From Lotus japonicus (lineage: Eukaryota; Streptophyta; Magnoliopsida; Fabales; Fabaceae), in contig NC_080044.1 in assembly GCF_012489685.1 (NCBI RefSeq), positions 23,974,369 through 24,038,368 of the forward strand: DNA of 64,000 bases, given 5' to 3'. Positions 25,101-37,100 of the stretch are shown here, in pieces; position 1 is the first letter of the stretch, and each line of letters opens with the position of its first letter. The position numbers and the translations under genes were made by a program. The notes below the pieces were generated by a model, which was given only the letters and a program-made list of their open reading frames with translations, was not told where the DNA came from and did not search any database.

Positions 25101-28100
25101 CCATACTCTCATATGTTTCCCTCTTCTGAGGCTGTTGTTTCTGACCAAGGTGTTTCTTCAGTTATTCCTATTGTTCCTACTACTGTGACTGCTGAGCAAC
25201 CTGCTGCTACTGTTTCACACCCTCCTGCAGCTTCTGCCTCATCTTCAGAGGCTAGTCATCATAGTGACTTTTCAGTACAGCAGCAGCTTAGTCCCTCTTC
25301 TATGCCTGCCTTACCTTTTGGTTCAGCCAACCAAGTGGACAATCACACAGAGTCTTCTGCTGGAGCTATTCCTCAGCCTATTGGGAATGCTCATCCCATG
25401 CAAACAAGGGCAAAGTCTGGCATTGTTATGCCAAGGTTGTTTCCTACTTTACTTCTCACACAGGCAGAACCTACAACCTCTACTCAAGCTCTTAAGGATC
25501 CTAAGTGGAAAGCTGCTATGCAGGCAGAATATGATGCTTTAATGGCTAATGATACCTGGACTTTGGTCCCTCTTCCTAAGGATAGGAAGCCTATTGGCTG
25601 TAAATGGGTATTCAGGATTAAAGAGAATCCAGATGGGACCATCAATAGATACAAGGCAAGGTTGGTAGCCAAGGGTTATCATCAAGTGAAAGGTTTTGAC
25701 TACTCTGAAACTTTTTCTCCAGTAGTAAAGCCTATAACTATTCGTATTATCCTCACATTGGCCATCACTAAGAAGTGGCACATTCATCAGCTTGATGTGA
25801 ATAATGCCTTTCTCAATGGGGCACTTCAAGAGGAAGTCTATATGACTCAACCCTCTGGTTTTCAATGTGCAGATAGGTCTCTCGTGTGCAAGCTGCACAA
25901 AGCCCTCTATGGCCTCAAGCAAGCTCCAAGGGCTTGGTTTGAGAGGCTGCGAGCAGCCCTAGTAAAGTATGGTTTTGCTCCTAGCAAATGTGACCCTTCT
26001 TTGTTCACATTTTACACTAAAGGGTGCTGCATCTACATTCTTGTTTATGTGGATGACATTATCATCACTGGCAATTCACTGCCTCAGGTTCAGCAAGTGG
26101 TTCAGAACCTTGATTCAGAGTTCTCTTTGAAGCAATTGGGGCAGCTTGATTATTTCTTGGGAGTACAAGTTCATCACTTGAAGGATCAGTCTTTACTTTT
26201 AACTCAAACAAAGTACATTACTGATTTACTTGAGAGAGCTGAAATGGGGGATGCTAGAGGCATTTCTACTCCCATGATTGGAGGTGCCAAACTCAGCAAA
26301 TATGGCTCAGATTATTTTGCAGATCCTACTCTATACAGATCAATTGTTGGTGCACTGCAGTATGCTACTTTGACAAGACCAGAAATTAGTTTTGCTGTCA
26401 ATAAAGTGTGTCAGTTTCACAGTCAGCCCTTGGAAGATCATTGGAAGGCAGTGAAACGCATACTTAGGTATCTTAAAGGCACTTTACATCATGGTCTTCA
26501 TCTTAGACCTTGTTCCTTGCATACTTCTGTTCCCCTTGTTGCTTTTTGTGATGCTGACTGGGGATCAGATCCTGATGACAGAAGATCAACCTCAGGGACT
26601 TGTGTCTTTTTTGGTCCCAATCTAGTCTCCTGGAGCTCCAAGAAGCAGACCTTGGTGGCTAGGTCTAGCACAGAGGCTGAATACCGCAGCTTGGCCAATA
26701 CCTCAGCAGAGTTACTTTGGGTTCAATCCTTGTTACAGGAACTTCAGGTTCCCTTTACTCCTCCAAGAGTGTTCTGTGATAATATGGGGGCTGTTGCTCT
26801 TACTCATAATCCAGTTCTTCACACCAGAACTAAGCATATGGAGCTTGATATCTTCTTTGTGCGGGAGGAAGTTCTTGCTAAGTCCCTTTTTGTTCATCAC
26901 ATTCCTTCTGAGGATCAGCTAGCAGATCTCTTCACTAAAGCCCTCTCTCCTACCCGGTTTGAGCTTCTTCGTTCCAAACTCAATGTGATTGAGAAAGTTC
27001 CTTCTCCCCCACCTTGAGTTTGAGGGGGTCTATTAGAGTACATCACATACCGTGTAGTAGAAGCTACTATTAAGTAGCTGCTGACTGTGTATACAGTCAA
27101 TCTTAGAGTTAGTTATGCTAGCTGTCAAAGTTAGTTTTGCTTAGCTGTCATGCTGAGTTGTCATAACTGTTTTTGTTAGAGTTTGTTAAGATTGGTTAGC
27201 TTGATTGACAAGCTAGAGTGTTCACTATATAAACTGTATTCACTCTTGTATTCAGTAACTTTGAAAATCAATGAGAATGAGATTCATAGAATAGAGTTTT
27301 CAACACACTTGTTTGCCAATGGAATAGCAATTCTGGAACTGAGTACCACTCCAGCTTATAGCTTATCCTCCTTTGCAAAAGTTCAGCCATGTGTGATGTG
27401 TTGGGCCAACCCCCAAAACAATTAAAACAGATTCTGATGTGGTTCCTTAACCTTTGAAACCCAGCAACTAATTCAGCAGAAACATTTAGTTGGCATGACC
27501 AAGAACTTGAGTGACCTTGTGTTAGAAATGGTGGAACAAAATAATTTCCCCAAACCCAGATTTTTATCACCTCCCAACATGCAAACCTCCAAATCTGTTC
27601 ATGTTCCCACCTCAGCAAATTGATCTCAGTACCCATGAATTTCCACTCACCAAATTTGAATTCATTTGGAATAGCAACCTGACTCAATGTAAGGTCTGAA
27701 TCTTGGTAAAACTCCAAGCTCTTTTCAACATATAGTCGACCATTTGAGCTCTCATGGGCAATTCCAGCTGCTTGTTTAATTCGACACATCCAGACCAAAT
27801 CCAAATTTTCCTGGGCTTTCTGTGTCTCCGGAACCCATTTTCTAAAATGGCCTTGGCTCATTTGTTCATTAAGTAGTTGGAGTGGACATCCCCTGCATGT
27901 TGCTCTCACCAAACTCACCCATTTGTTGTTCCCTCCTTGAGCTGCCAGCAAATAACTCAAATACTTTGCCATCAAGACACCTGGATCCCACTGCAAATAG
28001 CTTTTTAACCAAACATATATTCCAAGGTTTTCAACAACTCCTGCTAGTTGAATTTGGCACAGAAAGTCCAAAATTGTATGGGCTTTTACTTCCTGCCAAC

Positions 28101-31100
28101 ATGTAATCATTGCTTCCAAACCAGTCTGACAAATCAGAAACAACACACATGACTCACCTATCTCCTTCACTCTTGCTATCGTAAGTCTGTTCCCCAAAGC
28201 TGCAAACTGTGGAAGAGAGTCGCAGATCAGAAGATCTATCAACAGAAGTGGGATTACCTCGTCTTCCAGCAGAACTCTGGCCACCGTACAACCTTGGTTT
28301 GGTGGTTTCGCCGGTGAACGAGAATCCTTTGCCAACAATTCCCGGTCTGGCGGTTGCGGTGGTGTGAGTGGCCTCGCCACCCTCCCTCGATGAATCTTCT
28401 TTGACGACATTGAGAATCGACGGAATCCACTACCATTTTTGAATTTCTGGGTCCTGCTTCTCTCTACCCCCAATTTCAGAATTCTTGTTCCGTCGAAGAA
28501 CCCTAAATCAACAATTTGGGGATAAACGGCGAATCCTTCCTTCTTAACACTTCGAAGGTTGCAATTCTGTAAACCTTCGATTGCCGTTTGATTCCTTGTC
28601 GCAATTGCTACGCTCACCCCACCATATCTTCCTTCAATCTCTGTTTCAAAGGTCAAGTTTTTCTCTGTCATTGATGCAAACTCTGAATCCTTCTGCCACT
28701 CCTCCGCTGTTTCTTGATTTCCCTCTGCAACTTCAAGAATGAATTTCTGAGTCGCCTCCACCACCGCTGAATCAGTCTCAGTCGCGGTTTCCAAATTCGC
28801 CGGAGATACTTCCGCCGCTTCAAGATTTGGTTTCTGCGCCTCCAGAGATTAAGACCTCCTCTGCTATAGATGCTTGTTCAGCCACCGTTGCGACTTGTTC
28901 TTCTTCCGCTGCGGTCTCCGCTCCTCTCAGCGATGTCGCCGCCCCTGTTCGCTCCGCCTCGATTACCGCCTCTGATTCTTGCCTTTCTTGTTCCATCTTC
29001 TGCCTCTTCTCTTCAAGTTCCCTCCACTGATTCTTCATTGACTCTAGTTCCCTTCTGCTCTAGGCAAACTCCTTATGCAATTCCTTTACAAGAGAAAATA
29101 TCTCCCTCTTTTCCTCATGTGAAAATGAATCCATGAATCCTCTAGCCATGGATGCTGTTGCGGTTGAATCTTCTTGGCCAGGGCACCTGAATCGGTGCTC
29201 TGATACCAATGATAGAACCCTGATTTTATTGATAGAAAACCCTAATTCCCAATTGGAAACTAGGGAGAGATACAAGAGAAAGGGATACCAAACACCCTTC
29301 CAAGCCTAAGAGAGAACCACTTCTCTCTCTAACCCAATTCCTAAACTGAATAACCAAGATACTAATGTTCTCTACCTCTTTCTTATTTATAGGCAACCAG
29401 CCTTACTAACCCTCTTAACTAACTAACTAACCCCTAACCTTGAGTTCCTATCACCTTTACCCGATCTGTCCCTATTTTCCTTCTTCTAGAATAAACCAAC
29501 CATGTAGTGGGCCTTTTTGAACTCGGGCCCAACACCTCTCCCTGATTCTCATTGTCTACGGGTCCAGGTATCCTATCCCCATACTTTGAAAATGAGCTAT
29601 TGCGTCAGGCCAAACTCATACCTTAAGTTTGGAAAGTGGGTCAGACTCAACCTTTATAAAGCCCAACCCAACCCAACCCTTAGAGATAAACTTTCCTAAT
29701 TATATTTGTATGATATATCAACCCCAAGCACTTAACACTGAACGTACACACATCATGATTCATGACATGTTTCTAACATAGCAGAGATACTAAACTTTAG
29801 TCAAGTGTAGATGAGGCAGGTTCAATAACAGATCGCACATCCACTTCTGGCTGTTACACTTTTATGAGGGGAAATCTGATAATTTGGAGAAGCAAGAAAC
29901 AATCGGTGGTGGCTCAAGGCAGCATTAAAGCTGAAAGCCGAGCAATGTCTCATGCTAGAAGAAATATGGTTAGAAATATTACTTAATGAACTGAAGATCA
30001 CATATGAAGGGTCAATAAAATTATTGTGTGACAATCAATATACAATTAGCATTGCTGTTAATCCTATTTATCATCACAGAACCAAACGAGTGGATATTGA
30101 GAGACTACAGTAGGGAGAAGATGAAAGAAGGAATTGTCAAAATGGTTTACACTCCTTCAAGTCTTCAAACTGCTGATATCCTCACAAAAGCTTTAACAAG
30201 AATCATGTTTTACAACTAATTTTCAAGCTGGGAATGATAAACATATACTCTTAAGACAAGAGGGTGTGAAGATTACAGGAGACTCCAGTCAAACAATCAA
30301 GCCTTAATTGGGTTGATTGTGATACTAAGCAGCACTTGATAGACACGCCAGTACAGAAGATAACAGAGTATTTGAGTTTTCTTCTATGTGTGTATATTAA
30401 AAGTAGAATGGAACAGGACAAAGGAGCAAAAAATTTATAGATATGTCAACTATCCTAAAAGCTTAAACTATTAGGACAAGGCATATCAAGGGTTTTATAT
30501 TCTATTTATAAAACACACATAAATAAGAAAATACTCTTTGTGACATAAGTCAAGAATTAAACACCTGGGACAGAGTAACTAAATATTATTTTTGCATGAG
30601 AAGTTAAGAAATCAAAAGAACAATTTAAACAACTATAAGTTTGGAACAAACAGTTTAAGCTAACTATTAAACTGCAGATGCTTTAAAATTGAGATATACT
30701 TACGACATGAGGAGTCTCAGGGGCAGGCTTATAAGGGTGTGTAAAAGGCTCCCCAGTTACAAAAGGATGTTTTGAAGCCTGCAGGAAAACAAACTAACAA
30801 TAAGTGCTTGCAGTGAAAACTCTGCGTTAATACAAGCCAAAATTTAGTTTCAAAAATGGGGCATTGCAGAAAACAAGACAAACCCAAACTACCTGAAAGG
30901 GTGACCAGCGTTTTGCAGGATCAAATTCAACAAGCCCTTTCAAGAAGTCAATAAGAGCCAATCGTATTTGACTTTCTATAACAAGTTCAGTTTATACAGC
31001 ATTCATTAGTGCAGTCAACTCATAATAGGAATAAAACATTAAACACACGCACACGAAATAAAATACCAAAGAAATGTAGAGCAGAAATTTTCAGCCTTCC

Positions 31101-34100
31101 CCAGAAGCTAACCTTTGACAATATCTTCCTTAGGTAGATTTTTCCTGTAGGGATAGTTTGTAACAATGGCTTCAAGGTTCATATGATTAAAATACTCCTT
31201 TCCAATTGCTGGCTTCTTCAGATCTCTCTGAACAGGAACCATAATATGACAATAAACATGTAATCTTTTAAAAAGAAACTAGAAGGAGAAAATGATTTGA
31301 AGAGTGTTCATTTTGGATAAAGATTGTGCGGAAAAACAGTAACAAATAAAACATACAGCTTCATATTCTTCCCCGGTCAATGCTTGATAAACACTTGCAG
31401 TATGGGCACTCTCACTGTTCTCTATGCTCTGGAGACTCCCGATACACTTAAAGAACTTACTTGTGTTTTTGGCATCCCTTAGCAGATAATCAGGTGGTTG
31501 TCCTCTACAATATATTCACAAAACTATGACGTTATTCAAAATACTCAAAAATATAGAAAGCCATTGTAGATAAGAACTAAAGATAATACTTTTGTTTCAT
31601 TTGCAAACTAATAAATATGCTCTGTTTCCAAGGGAGACAAAGATTCTGCAACGTGGAAAGACTGGGGGCTGGGAGGAAGTGAGAAACACCCTAGGATGTC
31701 CCCCTGACTCCACTGCGTTGTTCTCCAAGGGTCTAGTTTCGGACTTGATTTTAGAATAGAAAAGGCTAAATGAATTATGGAAGATCATAGATTGTTTGGC
31801 CTAGTATGCAATACTTCGGAGAGGGAAGCCAAGGATAACACTCTACACTGATACGGTGAAAGAGCTTTGTTATTTCCTTGAATCAATTTATTCAGGAAAA
31901 GATAATTCGACTCCAATTATAATCTCAGCCAAGCTTAATTTTAGTCAGGTTTCAAATGAAAGAACTCGTCTCAAATTTATATTAAAATGTTAATCAAGTC
32001 TGAGGAATGGAACTCTATTTTTCTCACACAATAGATGTAGAAACCATGTGCTCAACAACAACAATAAGGGGCAAAATGTCAGTTAGAATATGTGAAAAAT
32101 ATCACAATTGTATCTTAGAGTACACAACTTAATTATATCTTAGCATTGATTTCCTAGTTGTAATATGTCATGATTTATTTCCTTACTCATTCACATCATT
32201 CTCACAGGTGTTGGTGTTCTATAATGTCAAGGTGAAAAAAGTGGCAGAGTAGTAATGCTGGATGAAAAAAACATTGTAGGATCAGCATTCGCCTCTAGAA
32301 AAGCTCTTATAAAAGGTTCCTTCTCTTCTGGGAAGACCTCTAGCAAGTCTTACCAAGAAGATAGGTGGTGCAGTTATTGTCAAAGTCTTAGCTATAAAAA
32401 GGAAAACTGCTTGCTTCAACCTTCATGAGAAGGACTGCATGCTTAGTTGGATGGTAATTGAAGGCATTTCTTATAACCACATTTCAAAGTAGGTAAGGCA
32501 TTCTCCCATCAGAGAGAAAATAATATGTAGGTTTCGTACAAGACTATGGCCTCATGGATGCTAAACTACATCATACTCCTACAATCCTCAATGTAAAACT
32601 TTTGAATTAGATAATGGGGACCAAGAAAAGAAGAAGAAAGATACAGATGGTTGGACAGGAAAGTAAATTATCATATCAATACAATAATTGGCATTACTTT
32701 TGTGGTTAGTGTAGTAAGTTATTTCAGGAATCACCAGGATGCAATCATGTAAATCTTGAAATATTTAATAGGGCACCCAGGCATGGAATCATGTACACAA
32801 AACAAAACATAGTCATTCTAATGTTGATTGGGCAAAGTGTCCTATAGACTGTAGAACTACTTTATGGTAAAGCAAAAGCAGGCAACAATGTCGTAGTGAA
32901 GAGCCGAATCGGACTATCAAGTTGTTAAATGAAAATGGAAACTTGAATTTAAGTTTCATTTGACCATTTTTCTTCTGGCTAATATTATGAAGTATACTTT
33001 GGATGGACAAAAGAAAAAAATCTTCAAGGTGATGTCGCATATTTGCTATATAAATTGAATAGCCACATAATTGAAATTATATTTCTTCCTTGAGAGATAG
33101 TAGCATACCCAAGTATTTCAATCATCCGCCGCAAGAGATCAAATTCTGAAGCCCCAGGGAACAATGGTAAACCAAGAAACAATTCCGCCACTATGCATCC
33201 AAAGGACCACATATCAATAGCTGTTGTGTATCTTCTAAGGGTTAAGGTCCAAAATAAAGCAAGAGCCACAAGAACAGACCTGAAAACTATTTATTTAAAA
33301 AGAGAGAAAACGTCTTCTGAAGAGTATATCATTAAGAATATCTGGTAAACCATTAGTTTAAACAAGGGCATGCTGCTTGGTAAATCTAACATCTCTATGT
33401 AATCAAGGCGTCCTATGGATGTTTGAATTATTTTACACTAGGCATACTGAGGATGAAGGTAATGCATATCATGCTAAAATGTAACTAAGAAAACCTGTTA
33501 TAAAATTTTACTAAAATTGAAGCAATAAAGAGTAATGAAGAAAGCCAAGGCTTCTGCAAATAAAACAAACCCGTCCCAACCCCTAACAAAAATGAGGAAA
33601 ATCACAAGGAGATGGACTGTAGTTCCAGTTTAACTAAAGTTTAGAATTTTCTTCAAAGATGCTCCACAACTAAGTCCTAGAAGTAAAATACCAAGCAAAA
33701 ACTAAATGCAGAAGCTTTAGTTGTCTGTAGATGAAGCTTTGGTAGAAACTTCAATAGCTTCCTAGTCTAACAAAATAATAGTCTTTGCTTCGCTATCATC
33801 GATACCCAAACCTAGCTCCACATCATACAGCACAATCTTTAAAAAAAAGTAGTTGAGAACATGCAGCTTGAAACGTAGAAAGATGAGGTAAGAATTACAA
33901 AAACATAAAGCAACAAAATAAATAATGAAATGAAACCCCGAATATACAAAAATCTTGAAAAGAAAGGTATCAGCTACTGATTTCATTGTTTAGGATACTG
34001 ATATCCAAGAAGGACCTCAGGAGATCTATAGTATCGACTCTGCATAAAAAACAGGAGATAAGTGCCTCTGTGCAAGTACCGGACAATTATAGCTTTAACT

Positions 34101-37100
34101 GGAAGTATCATAAAAGCCTACTTTCCACAGCAAACACATGCCTGAATATAGGAGTAAACAGTGCGGTTTTCCATGCATGCTGATCCAAAGTCAATAATCT
34201 TGATTTCTGCTGGCTTAACAGCGCTACACATGGAAACATACTTGCATCAAATCTCAAGATACATAGCTGCAGCATACATGAAAACTTAAGAAAATAGCTG
34301 CAGCATCCAGTCTTTATGAGCGCCTTCATGTAAGAAACCAACCTCGTGCATAAAAGAATGTTTTCTGGCTTCAGATCACAGTGAATAATGCCAGCATCTT
34401 TTAACAGAGCCAATCCACATAAAATCTTAAAACATAAATTTAAGAAAATAGATTACTGTAAGATACCAAAACCAACAAAAGGACCGAGCAGAAAGGTCGT
34501 ACAGAGAATTGACATACCTGCTTAGAGAACAGCTGAACAATGCCAAGTGATAATCCCCTAAAATGGTTCAACTTGATAAGCTCATACCTGTATACTATAT
34601 GATGTCAATACTAAAACATGCAAGAGTGAGAAGATAGAAAACTAGGATAGCAACATAGCATGATTCATCCAATATTTGTAGTTCAGTTAAACTTTAACAC
34701 CATTCCAGCTTTGATACACTCTCAATTAAGATTAGACCGACAAATGCTAAATTGTAATGAAGTTCACAACTTACAAGTTTGTATCCAGCAGTTCAAAGCA
34801 TATGCACAAATGTCGTTGATACACAAAAAAATCATATATACGAACAATGTGATGCTTATCCTCAGGATCATACTTCTTATTTAACTGCAGGAAAAAAGAA
34901 AGAACATTTTAGTACTCCTCATGGCTGCGCTTCCAAAAAACGAATGGCGTCTTAAAGAAAGATAATGATAATAATAACAGATTACCGTTGTTAAAATAGT
35001 TACTTCAACCAGTGCTTGTTGATAGTATGCAGGTTGATTTTTAATGATCTTCACAGCAACAAAACTGTTGGATTCTGGATCCCAGCATTTAGCCACTTGT
35101 CCAAATGTCCCTTGGCCAAGGACATCTTTGACAATATATCTGCACCATAACAGAATGCAAATTTTATAAAGACAAACTGATGTTTCCTAGAGGAATATAT
35201 AGTGATAGGCATGAAAAATGTATTACAATTTACAAACCTTTTACTTTTCTCTAAATGGGCCAAGACAAAATTCACTGTCAGAATAAGGTCTGAGTTTACA
35301 TTATCATAGCCATCATTAAGCACTCCAGTAGACGGGCTTGTCAAAAATCTTTTTGGATTTAGATCTGCAGAATATTTAAACTGTGGATCGCATAGTTGGT
35401 ATGTTTCAACTATTTCCTTGGTCAATCTTGTAACCAACTGCAAATTAGAAGAGGAGCATCAGTTTAAAATGTTAGGTACTCTAAGCTCCAAACATTCTGA
35501 TACTAATGAGCACATCACAGTATATCAACTTGCCATGCTATATCAAAATGATGCAATATGTCCATGTGATCAGAAACAAAAAAACGAGACAAAGGTGATA
35601 CTGATAGGTATTCTTAAAATTTGGGCTGTGCCTAACTCAACCCCAAAAAGAGCTCGTAAGGTGAGGATTGACAAAGTCTTTATAAGAAATATTTTGACCA
35701 TATCTCTAGTTGATGTGGGATCTTAACACATCCCACACACCAAGGATTAAACAACTAGAGTGCGGAGTTTCTAGAACTGATATCTACAACAAAGGCAGAT
35801 GATAGAAATAGGTTAGATTACCTAATAAAGGATTGAATAATTGTGGGCCTGGGCTTGTTAAACAGGGGACGATAGTTAAAGGGCTGGACCTGAACCAATG
35901 GTCTTGTAATATTGTTAGTTGTCTAGATTGATTGTTAGCTGTAACTGTCAAATTAGTTAATAGTTGGTAGTTTGTTACAGTTACAATATTAGATAGAAGA
36001 TTAGTTAGAAAGGATTCATTCTGGAAACTGGGATCAGTTCAGGAAAGAGAGTTGAGCCTCTCAAAAGTCTCAAAAACTTGTAACTCTTAGCTCTACTTTC
36101 CTAAGTCCTGTCTACATTGGGAAGATTGGGAAATTAGGGTTATTCATCAATAACACATTCAGCTTTCTTGCTCAATGCCGGTACCTATCAGCAGCCTAGA
36201 GTGGTCACAGTAAAAGTGATATGAACCCGCAACGAAGGCAGGATTTTGGGGGCAGACGCAATGAAGCCAGAGTTTTAGGTCCAACATTAGATCTATGTTA
36301 GGCTCTGATACCATTTTAGAATTTGGGCTCCACTAACTCACATCCTAGTAAGGTGAGGATTGCAAAAGCCTTAATAAGCTTTTGGTCATGTCTCTAGTCC
36401 ATGTGAAATCTTAACAGCAATAATAAAATTGTATTAGGTAGTAATCTATCTATATTGTCTTAAGAGTTCAGACTCTGTCTCAAACTGGCACTTAGATGCC
36501 AATCATGCACAACTGGTTACATGTAGCATTTACTCTAATTTTCTACGAAGGGTCTAGTGAAGATATCAGCCAACTGTCTCCAGTTTTGGAAGAAGGTCAC
36601 AGCCCATTTTAGGAAAGAATGGTAGAAATAGGATATGTACAAACGAGTCTAGCTTAATTGAGAGCAATGGGTAAATCAAGACATGAATCAGATGGTGGTG
36701 TGATGATTCACAAATGGTGGACAACTATCCATAGAAGTATATACAGATCAGGATTATGGAAGATCAATGATTAACAGTAGAATAACCTCAAGTTATTGTA
36801 TTTTCATTGGTGGTTGCTCAACCAAGTGCGAAAGCCATGTTTTGAGCTATGACACAAGCAATTTGTAAGCTACAGTGGATGAAAATAATATTGGATGGCC
36901 TTAATTTAAATGCAACACAGAACGCTCCTATAGGGCTGTTTTTGTGACAACCAAGTGGCCATTAGTAGGGAGAAAATTAGCTTTACATCAGATAGAACCC
37001 AGTCACCCAATCCCAAAGCAGATGCTAAGCAAAAAGGATTTTGATAGGTACCAGCAATCTAATTATGAGGATATGTTCCTGGGCATATGTTCCAACCAAA

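Larger units (their letters stand above)
21988..27305 (+). mobile_element. Ty1/copia retrotransposon, recently inserted
   Basis: LTRs are 21988-22262 and 27031-27305, each 275 bp, with no difference seen by eye. CACTT flanks the insertion (21983-21987, 27306-27310). The primer-binding site TGGTATCAAGAGC follows the 5' LTR, and a purine-rich tract (GAGTTTGAGGGGG) precedes the 3' LTR. The domain order protease, integrase, reverse transcriptase, RNase H defines Ty1/copia. Both LTRs begin TA where TG is canonical. It is nested in the LARD-like element in YAK1 intron 13, and is therefore antisense to YAK1. Confidence 0.96.
21576..28794 (-). pseudogene. Unknown-function ORF of the LARD-like element, interrupted by copia
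   Basis: The ORF runs 28794 to 27306, is cut by the copia insertion, and resumes in the same frame at 21982 through a stop at 21576-21578. Counting one copy of the CACTT duplication, the joined frame is 632 codons including stop. The true start is unclear: the first codon is TTG, and a TAA lies upstream at about 28849. I recognise no retroviral domain. The C-terminal part is Trp-rich and contains an internal repeat: [16 protein letters not shown] recurs as [17 protein letters not shown] second ORF upstream (28820-29150) is highly charged and coiled-coil-like ([18 protein letters not shown]), probably the original N-terminal part in a shifted frame. Confidence 0.7.
21237..29453 (-). mobile_element. 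Non-autonomous LTR retrotransposon (LARD-like), split by a copia element
   Basis: The element is oriented on the minus strand. Its 5' LTR is 29210-29453 and its 3' LTR 21237-21477, near-identical apart from a 3-nt indel. Both start TGATAG and end CTATCA. CCTTT flanks it (21232-21236, 29454-29458). A primer-binding site complementary to initiator tRNA-Met (TGGTATCAGAGC) abuts the 5' LTR. A purine tract (CAGGGGGGAGTAT, minus strand) abuts the 3' LTR. Without the copia insertion it would be about 2.9 kb. No protease, integrase or reverse transcriptase is encoded, only ORFs of unknown function. Mobilisation must have depended on another element. Confidence 0.92.

Noticed and set aside
33762..33986. 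Minus-strand ORF with hydrophobic segments
   Set aside because: It falls wholly in YAK1 intron 8, beyond the donor at 33998.
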